Source of the DNA: Sipunculus nudus
Lineage: Eukaryota; Annelida; Sipuncula; Golfingiida; Sipunculidae
DNA: 64,000 bases
Direction of reading: 5' to 3'
Assembly (NCBI GenBank): GCA_026874595.1
Contig: CM049311.1
Location: 21,446,676-21,510,675, forward strand
A model generated the notes under the pieces. That model saw nothing but the letters and a program-made list of their open reading frames with translations, was not told where the DNA came from and did not search any database. A program made the translations under genes and the position numbers. The stretch's first letter is position 1, and the number at the start of each line of letters is the position of its first letter. Shown piece after piece: positions 57,358 through 64,000 of the stretch.

Positions 57358-57591
57358 AAAATGAGTGTGCAAATACTCGCACCCTTTCTTAGAACTGCGC
57401 CTCCTACGAGTGTTATAGCAAAACCATCCTCCCCAGTGGAACATAAAAGCTGGAAACCAGCAGAGGTGTTCTCAGGAAGGACAGATGGTGACCCAGTGGT
57501 GCACCAAATGACCATCATTCGAGGATTTATCAAACAAGCAAAGGAGTCATTTCCAGACTTTTTTGGCAATACACAATTATTTTTATGTTGA
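57358..57591. other. GC-richer ORF patch, unknown
   Basis: A stretch of about 230 bp with higher GC than its AT-rich surroundings, open on both strands (76 codons +, 94 codons -, 57285-57569). I recognise no domain in either reading. It could be a fragment of an exon, a decayed element or chance. No splice-site pair with a neighbour was found. Confidence 0.2.
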
Positions 57592-58779
57592 CAAATTTTT
57601 TTGGCAAATATGTATTTGATCGATTTTAGTATCAGGATTATATGGATCTCAATGTATTGGTGATTCCCAATGCGTTTGATAAGTGGATGTTGGGAAAATA
57701 GTTCCTTTTAAGTTTATGAACAAGCATTTTGAAGTAAATATGTGTTTCTTTGAAATTACATCATATGTTAAAATTTTACGTTTGTGATAATAAAAATTGA
57801 TAAAAATATAAAAAAAGAGTTGGTGATATCCTAAGGGGAGAAGGCAGAATGATTCTATGATCCTGCATTTCGGGGAAAATCGCGTGTTTATATGACCCTT
57901 GTCCCCCAAAATTTGCTCCAAATCTTGAATTTGTGTATATGTGTGTGATCATTATCAAATTATTTCATTTTCAATACCTTTCAGAATCATTTTAGGGAAT
58001 TATCAGCAATTAGCAATATTATCAAGGACCTGGTCTTTATTTGTAAAACAAAATCCTCGAGAATTCCACAAAAAGATCCACGAAGAATGGGGGTGGCGAA
58101 TATTGTAGAATAATAAGTTTTATTTGTTTGGCCTAATCAAGAAATACGCACGGCAACTCACTGCACCAAAGCATTGACCATGAAGCCATTTGATAGAGCC
58201 CGGTACAAAGACACTTGATTATAATAAGGAGACTTAATTATGATAATTAAGTCTGCCATCTTCTTATTCCCTATTGACAAAATCTGGTTGTTAAGAAGCA
58301 GGGAGTACACGATTGAGTGCCATTCAGTCACATCCCATTCATAGCCAATAAACCATTGTAAAGTGTACGACAGCATAACAATTCACGACGCTCGGACAAT
58401 GCTCCTCACGGGGGACTAATAACTGCCCATTGTATTCACTGATGGTCGTGAAAAATTATATTGGTCTAGCACTGTTCAATCGGCAGTGTCCAGGGGAGTA
58501 GTACAAATTTTTGAACGTGTTGTCATGGCATGAGACATAAGGATTCAAACCCTTTACCAAACGGTATGTAGGAAACTTTGAAAACTGTTAATCTTATTAA
58601 AAAATATGACAGTTGTTTAACTTAGTGCACAATGATCAACTGTGAGTCGATCTGAACATTACGTATAGGAAACTGTCAACAACTCGTTAAGGCTATCGTT
58701 ACATGAGATGACGACTGTCTAGTGGTGAGACTCATCGTAACTTACAATTGTTTCCTGTATACTTATAAACGTATCACCT
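57592..58779. other. Intergenic region, nothing recognised
   Basis: No gene or repeat with clear ends. Confidence 0.6.
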
Positions 58780-60390
58780 GTACTTCAATGTAATACCACA
58801 CAAGTGTATCAGCTTTTGTCAGTGTACTACCACCCAAACGTATTAGCGGTACTTCAGCTTAATATCATACAAACGTATCACCTTCAGCTAGTGAACTGCC
58901 CCACAAACGTACTAGCTGTACTTCAGTTAAATATCACACGAATATTTCATCTTACATAGGGTATCAGTTACCATAAAAATGTATCAGCTGTACTTCAGTA
59001 TAATATCACACAAACGTATCAGCTTCACCGAGTGTACTACCACAAAAACTGCCAGCTTTAGTTGATTTAATACAAAACAAACGTGTCAGCTATACTTTAG
59101 TATACTACCATATAAACGCATCAGCTGTACCTCAGCGTAATATCCCACAAACGTATAAAGCTGTACTTCAGTGTAAAATCACACAATTGTATCTGCTGTA
59201 CTTCAGTGTAGTATCAACCACACGTGTTACCTTTAGTTAGTGTATTATCACACAAATGTATACTGCAATAGAAAGGTTTCAGTTGTACTTCAGTCTAATA
59301 TCACAGAAACGTATCATCCGTACTTGTAAAACAGTTTCATACCAAACGCACCTACACACACGTTTCAGCTGTTCTCCAGTGTAATACCACACACACATAC
59401 ACACTACCATCGGCTATTCTCCTGTGTAATACCAGGTAAACACATTTGCTTTACGCACCACAGATACGGATCGACTGTACCTCAGTGCAATAACAAACAA
59501 ACGCTTTGGTTCCACCTCAGTGTAATATCATAAGCAAATCAGCTTAATTCAGTGTTATATCAACAACGTATCAGCTCAACACAAAAGTCTAAACTTTAGT
59601 AAGTGTACGACCACACTAACGTATCAACTGTACTTCAATGTTTGATCAAACAAATAAGCTTTATCAGCTGTTATTGGTATACTTCAACAGAAAGGTTACA
59701 GCTGTAATTTTGTCTAACGTCACAGAAACGTATCACCTGTACTTGTTACAGAGTGTAATACCACACGCACCTACACACACGTATCAGCTTTAGGGTCCTG
59801 GACAGTCGAGGGGTTAAACGCTTGGCTCTCTCCGCTGGCGACCCGTGTTCGATCCCCGGTTTGGCTATTAGAGTGGGTTGTAGTTGCCCGTCAAAGACCG
59901 GTGGTTTTCTCCTGTATCTCCGGATGCCTCCACCTCTAAAGACTACCGAACGCTATCAACGGAGCCATGGAGATTGCCTTGATAGTTATCATAACTATTT
60001 GTACAATCCATATTAAATGAATTTTATATTTATATTGTGTACAACCACACGAACGTATATATCAGTTGTACTTCGGTTTAATATCACAAAGCTTTAGCTA
60101 GTGTACTTCCACAGCAACATATCACCTGTACTTTAATTAAATATCACACAAACGTATCAGCTGTACTTAAGTGTTATATCACATAAGCGTATCAGCATTA
60201 TTTATTGGAATACCACACAAACGTGTCGGCTTTGTTTGCGAGTTTGCTATCATTCAAACCTATCACTAATACGGAAGTGTTATATCACACAAATCAGCTT
60301 TATCAGCTTCAATTGGTATACTGCGACAGAAAGGTTTCAGCTGTACTTCTGTGTATTATCAGAGAAACGTATCATCTGTTCTTGTAAATG
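58780..60390 (+). repeat. Tandem satellite with a unit of about 35 bp, left part
   Basis: Degenerate units of the form CACACAAACGTATCAGCTGT then ACTTCAGTGTAATAT. They partly alternate with a second type carrying CAGCTTTAGTTAGTGTACTA, giving a dimer of about 70 bp. A longer segment with AGAAAGGTTTCAG, CAGAAACGTATCAT and ACGCACCTACACACACG recurs at about 59258, 59650, 60305 and 62515, which shows a higher-order repeat. It is interrupted by a SINE. Confidence 0.85.
59791..60035 (+). mobile_element. tRNA-derived SINE
   Basis: The pol III head has an A-box-like GTCGAGGGGTTAAACGC region and a B-box GTTCGATCC (59847-59855). The body then carries GGTGGTTTTCTCC and CTCCGGATGCCTCCACC, a conserved SINE core found in many invertebrate SINEs. 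It is inserted in the satellite. The ATTAAATGAATTTTATATT tail marks the 3' end. Confidence 0.75.
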
Positions 60391-62262
60391 TATTTCTTTG
60401 GACCTTTTTTATGAGACTGAACACTGTCAGAATGTCATCTGTCAGGATACAAATCATTTATCTTAAATTGACCTGCAATGTGATTTCCTAGTTAACGTCA
60501 TGCTCAATAACGCAGATTGTTTTATTGATAAATGTACATCTGGTTCAGAAAGGAAAAATTATAAGATAATACCGGGGTGGAATGAGTAGGCTCGAGACGC
60601 ACACGGCCCTGCAAGAGACGCCTTTCTGGCATGGCAACGATCAGGGAAGCCGATCAGCGGCCCTATCCATAAAGTTATGGTACACACTAAGAGACTATTC
60701 AAGTATTCACTGCGTCACTGTAGACGACCGGAAGAGCAAGCAAAGGCGGACAAACTAGGCCGGGCTTTAAGAGGAAAAAAAAAAAAAAAAAAAACAGACA
60801 AGAGTTCTGGACTAGAATAACAAAAAATGCAAAAATTCAGGCTTACCCTGCACACATACGGAAAGTGGCCTTACAGGTGAAAAAGCAATTTTAGACATGT
60901 TGCAGGCGCACTACAAATCTCTTTTTTCTTGCGTTCATCATGATCCTGAAATGAAAGATTAAGCAATTTTATATTTGTCACACATGATCAAAACATACGT
61001 GTGAGTCCGAAATGATTGTCGCTCTGTCTAAACTGAAATCCGGAAAGTCCTATGAACCAGATGGTTTAGGAACGGAACACTACATTTACGCGAAGGACGG
61101 GCTAGTACAACCATTGTGTTCACTGTTCACTTCATTCCTCGTACATGGTTATATGCCTGAACATATGATATGCAGTATAATAGTGCCGGTAGTTAAGAAA
61201 TAAAAAAACACAGAGTATAACTGATAAAGCCAATTACAGGCCCATAGCACTGTCCAATATAATGTCTAAACTCTTTGAGTTCGTGATTTATGAGAAAATT
61301 AAACACTTTGTTAATGTAACTGATAATCAGTTTGATACTAAACGGGTCATGGCACAGAGCTTTGTGTAAGGTTGCTAAAAGAGATTTTTCGATTATACCA
61401 GAAGATGGGATCAGATATGTTTGTGTATTTTCTCGATGCATCATCGGCTTTTGATAGAGTCTGTTACACTACATTATCCTACAAGCTTTTAAGAAACGGT
61501 GTTCCTTTATACCTTGTAAGAATCCTGCACTACTGGTATATGCACCGAAGAATCCCGGTAAGATGGAATTCGATCATGTCGCACTATTTTACAGCTACTA
61601 TAATAGTGTTTGACAAGGAGGGGTGTTGTCGCCACTCATGTCCAATATTTACATGAACGATTTGAGCTCTAAATTAAACACACATAATTGGTTGTTGTAT
61701 TGACAAAAAAATCCTCAATCATCTTAAGTATACTGATGCTATAGTGGTTTTTGCTCCGTCGGTCAAAGGTCTGCAAAAACTAATAAATCTTTCCTATGAC
61801 TAAGACATTTCGCCTAATATCAAATTTAATATAACAAAATCTGTGTAAATGCACAAAATGGAAAAAGATAAAACTTGGGGATCCTCTGAACCATGTGTCA
61901 GAATGGGACAAACGCTTTTATCCCCTGTCAAACTGTACAAATACTTGGGCTGCATTTTCAACAGAAAACTGCAAGATGACGATGACATATTGCGACAAAT
62001 GCGCAAACTGTACGAACGAATATATTAAGACAAAAATCAAACTTAGCTCGGAAACAGTTAAGATATTATTATTTAAAATGATTTGCTACTCTTTTTATTG
62101 TGCCAGATTTGTTGTAAATACAGAAAGTCCAACATAGAAAAGGTGAAAGTGGCGTACAATAATGCTTTTAGGATATTTCTTGGCTATCCAAAACACTGCA
62201 GCATCAGCAGAGAATTTATAAGTCGTAACATTACCACTTTTGATGCACTAACGCGCAAACGT
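60391..62262 (+). pseudogene. Decayed non-LTR retrotransposon (connector and reverse transcriptase)
   Basis: The reading shifts frame several times. It starts with an IIPGWNE block (60567-60587) and ARDAFLAWQRSGKP, typical of the connector between endonuclease and RT in CR1/jockey-like elements. Next come LKSGKSYEPDGLGTEH (about 61027-61083), ANYRPIALSNI, VYFLDASSAFDRV (about 61424-61462), an LSPL..NIYMNDL block in another frame, and YTDAIVVF in place of the catalytic YADD/FADD motif, with the second Asp lost. A C-terminal segment with FRIFLGYPKHCS follows. Frameshifts, stops and the lost catalytic Asp show it is dead. The exact clade is not determined. No endonuclease domain was found, so it is probably 5'-truncated. 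Confidence 0.85.
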
Positions 62263-62653
62263 ATCAGCTGAACTGCAGTGTTATATCACACAAATGTATC
62301 AGCGGTACTTCAGTGTTATATCACACAAACGTATCAGCGGTACTTCAGTGTTATATCAAACATGTATCAGCGGTACTTCAGTGTTATATAAGACAAACCT
62401 ATCAGCATTACATAGTCTAATACCACACAAACGTGTCATTTTAGCTAGTGTGCTATCATACAAGCGTACCACCTATACTTAGCGTATATCACACAAATCA
62501 GCTTTATCAACTTCAATTAGTATATTGCGATAGAAAGCTTTCAGCTTTACCTCAGTGTATTACGGTAGAAAAGTATCATCTGTACTTGTAATACAGTGTA
62601 ATGCCACACGCACCTACACACACGTATCAGTTTTGGCTCGTGTACTAATACAC
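62263..62653 (+). repeat. Tandem satellite with a unit of about 35 bp, right part
   Basis: Continuation of the left array: CAAACGTATCAGCTGAACTG, then several near-identical units with AGCGGTACTTCAGTGTTATATC, ending with the ACGCACCTACACACACGTAT segment. The LTR follows immediately. Confidence 0.85.
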
Positions 62654-63384
62654 TGTTACGGTCCCTTTTCACACCAAACAACTCAGGCCGAACCGTAACA
62701 CATATGCTCAGACACGTTCTCTTCAAATGAATACGTAACCAAAATATGGGTGCAAAAACAGTACTATATTACTAGATTACAATATTTACATTCATACACA
62801 AATAATATAATAGTCAATACATAACGTAATTTATCACCAAGTCTCTGACGAAAACTGAGTCTCTAAATAACGAACTGTAACGAAATACTTAACTGAATCC
62901 GGTATACGAGAAACTGAAGTCCATCATCAACACATAATTCGGGCACACACAAAACTGAAGTCCTGTATTAATCCATGTGGCACCAAACAAACAAAGTCTC
63001 TCCTCTTCTTAAATAATAAAGTTCATGGCGTGGTTCATGGCATTCCGTGGGTTTGGGGACCAAGAGCCCACGGTCACGGTCCCCGGGGAAAACTGTAACG
63101 TGGCGTAGTAAAGTCAATAGTCCCGCCTCGTACTGCAGGCGAGTTCGTTTTATAGGTTTTCAACAATGGGTGAAAACCGCAGAAGTTTGTGGTTTTGCTT
63201 GAGAGAAACGATAGCGCCGGCAGAACTGCAAAACCAGTACTGAATGGTCCAAGAATAGTTTTTATGTTTCTAAAAGCGCGTCAGTAGTCACTGATAGCGG
63301 GGTGGATCCATAAGCGTGGAAACGGGGGCGGCCACACCACTTCGTGGCGCCATCCTCCGATGTCCGGGTGACGTCCATGCAACA
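62654..63384 (-). mobile_element. 3' LTR of a Ty3/gypsy-like element
   Basis: On the minus strand it begins TGTTGCATGG at 63384 and ends CCGTAACA at 62654, i.e. TGTT...AACA ends, 731 bp. A polypurine tract AAGGGTGGGGG lies directly before it on the minus strand (63395-63385), as expected for plus-strand priming. The other LTR is beyond the window, so identity between LTRs and the target duplication cannot be checked. The base run next to the left end is TACAC. Confidence 0.8.
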
Positions 63385-63395
63385 CCCCCACCCTT

Positions 63396-63618
63396 AAAAG
63401 AAAGAAGGTAAGGAGAGCAAAGCATTAGCACTGTATGACGAGTATATGAGTAGTTTGACATCTTAAGCATTAGTTTATGCTTCTTACAGCTAATTAATTA
63501 TCATCATCACAAATAGTATAATCAGCAATATCTTAATACATGTAATATATGTAATACAACTCTTCCAAAGGACAAAACATGTCCGAGGCTATAACAAGAG
63601 TCAATCATCAGATCAAAA
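63396..63618 (-). other. Non-coding link between RNase H and the polypurine tract
   Basis: About 220 bp with stops in all minus-strand frames. In most Ty3/gypsy elements an integrase of several hundred codons would lie here. No zinc-binding or DDE motif is visible. Confidence 0.7.
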
Positions 63619-64000
63619 TCAATGACGTCTCGATAACGTATCAGCGATTATGTTATCGGAGCCCTTGATGTGTTTGATAACTAGGTTAAACTCTGACAGG
63701 GCTAGACTCCATCTCATTAATCTCTGATTATTATTCTTCATCTTATGAAGAAATGTTATGGGATTATGATCTGTATAAACAGTTATTTCATAAGGCGTAG
63801 AGCCCAAATATACTTCAAAGTGCTGTAACGCCATCAATAGTGACAGAGTTTCCTTTTCAATAGTAGAATAATTCTTTTGATGAGGTAAAAATTTCTTTGA
63901 ATAGTAGCAAACCGGATGACTTATGTTAAAGTCATCGTCTTGGATGAGCACAGCGCCTACACCGCAATCGCTGGCATCCGTCATGAGAGAAAACGGTTTA
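63619..64000 (-). CDS. Ty3/gypsy pol, RNase H domain (partial, runs off the window)
   Basis: Open to the right edge of the window, so the true start lies outside. KPFSLMTDASDCGVGAVLIQ carries the first catalytic Asp, IEKETLSLLMAL the Glu, VYTDHNPITFL the second Asp, and NIIADTLSRR the last Asp, so the RNase H active site looks intact. A stop follows directly after SRRH. The usual integrase is not present between this stop and the polypurine tract. Part of a retrotransposon pol, not a host gene. Confidence 0.9.
   Translation of the reverse strand, partial: KPFSLMTDASDCGVGAVLIQDDDFNISHPVCYYSKKFLPHQKNYSTIEKETLSLLMALQHFEVYLGSTPYEITVYTDHNPITFLHKMKNNNQRLMRWSLALSEFNLVIKHIKGSDNIIADTLSRRH

Noticed and set aside
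59793-59870. Functional tRNA gene
   Set aside because: Only A and B boxes resemble a tRNA; the acceptor stem does not pair and a SINE body follows.
58780-60390. CRISPR-like array
   Set aside because: The 35-bp units are degenerate and contiguous without unique spacers, and the DNA is eukaryotic; it is a satellite.

Overview
The window is eukaryotic genomic DNA: AT-rich, intron-rich, with many (TA)n and homopolymer tracts and many dispersed repeats. The single cellular gene I can support is a complete INCENP (inner centromere protein, Aurora B scaffold) on the + strand. Its protein plan and the repeat types around it (arrays with CAGCTGA hairpin ends, pol III SINEs, MITEs, a Ty3/gypsy element, a non-LTR element) suggest a marine invertebrate, most likely a lophotrochozoan such as a bivalve mollusc. 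The taxon is an inference from repeat style, not proven by the sequence.

Layout. 1-5.8 kb: gene-free, with (TA)n tracts, a diverged direct duplication (about 523-1125 and 4065-4860) and a short inverted-repeat element (5151-5726). 5.8-5.97 kb: candidate INCENP promoter and non-coding first exon (CRE, CCAAT and CHR-like sites followed by a GTGAGT donor). 8.66-37.0 kb: INCENP coding region, 21 supported exons that join without a frameshift or internal stop into 1054 residues; two further small phase-preserving cassette exons are possible. The longest intron (18,694-27,475) is filled with repeat arrays, two elements meeting head to head, and a 663-bp MULE-like MITE. 37.0-40.3 kb: 3' UTR and gene-free DNA. 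40.3-42.2 kb: another 336-bp repeat array. 42.2-48.2 kb: a large inverted repeat with arms of about 2 kb. 49.3 kb: a hAT-type MITE. 51.1-51.8 kb: a second MULE-like MITE, inverted relative to the first. 52-58.7 kb: gene-free, microsatellites, a direct duplication. 58.8-62.65 kb: a tandem satellite of about 35 bp carrying an inserted tRNA-type SINE and a decayed non-LTR retrotransposon. 62.65-64.0 kb: the 3' LTR and RNase H end of a Ty3/gypsy element on the minus strand, running off the window.

The INCENP product would act in the chromosomal passenger complex: the N-terminus binds survivin and borealin, a long charged single alpha helix lies in the centre, and the C-terminal IN-box with its TSS motif binds and activates Aurora B. 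Everything else supported here is mobile or repetitive DNA. The least ordinary items are the 9-bp target duplications on both MULE-like MITEs, the large inverted repeat, the repeat arrays with hairpin ends and a shared GGTGGCGCCACC palindrome, and the LTR element with no integrase between RNase H and the 3' LTR.
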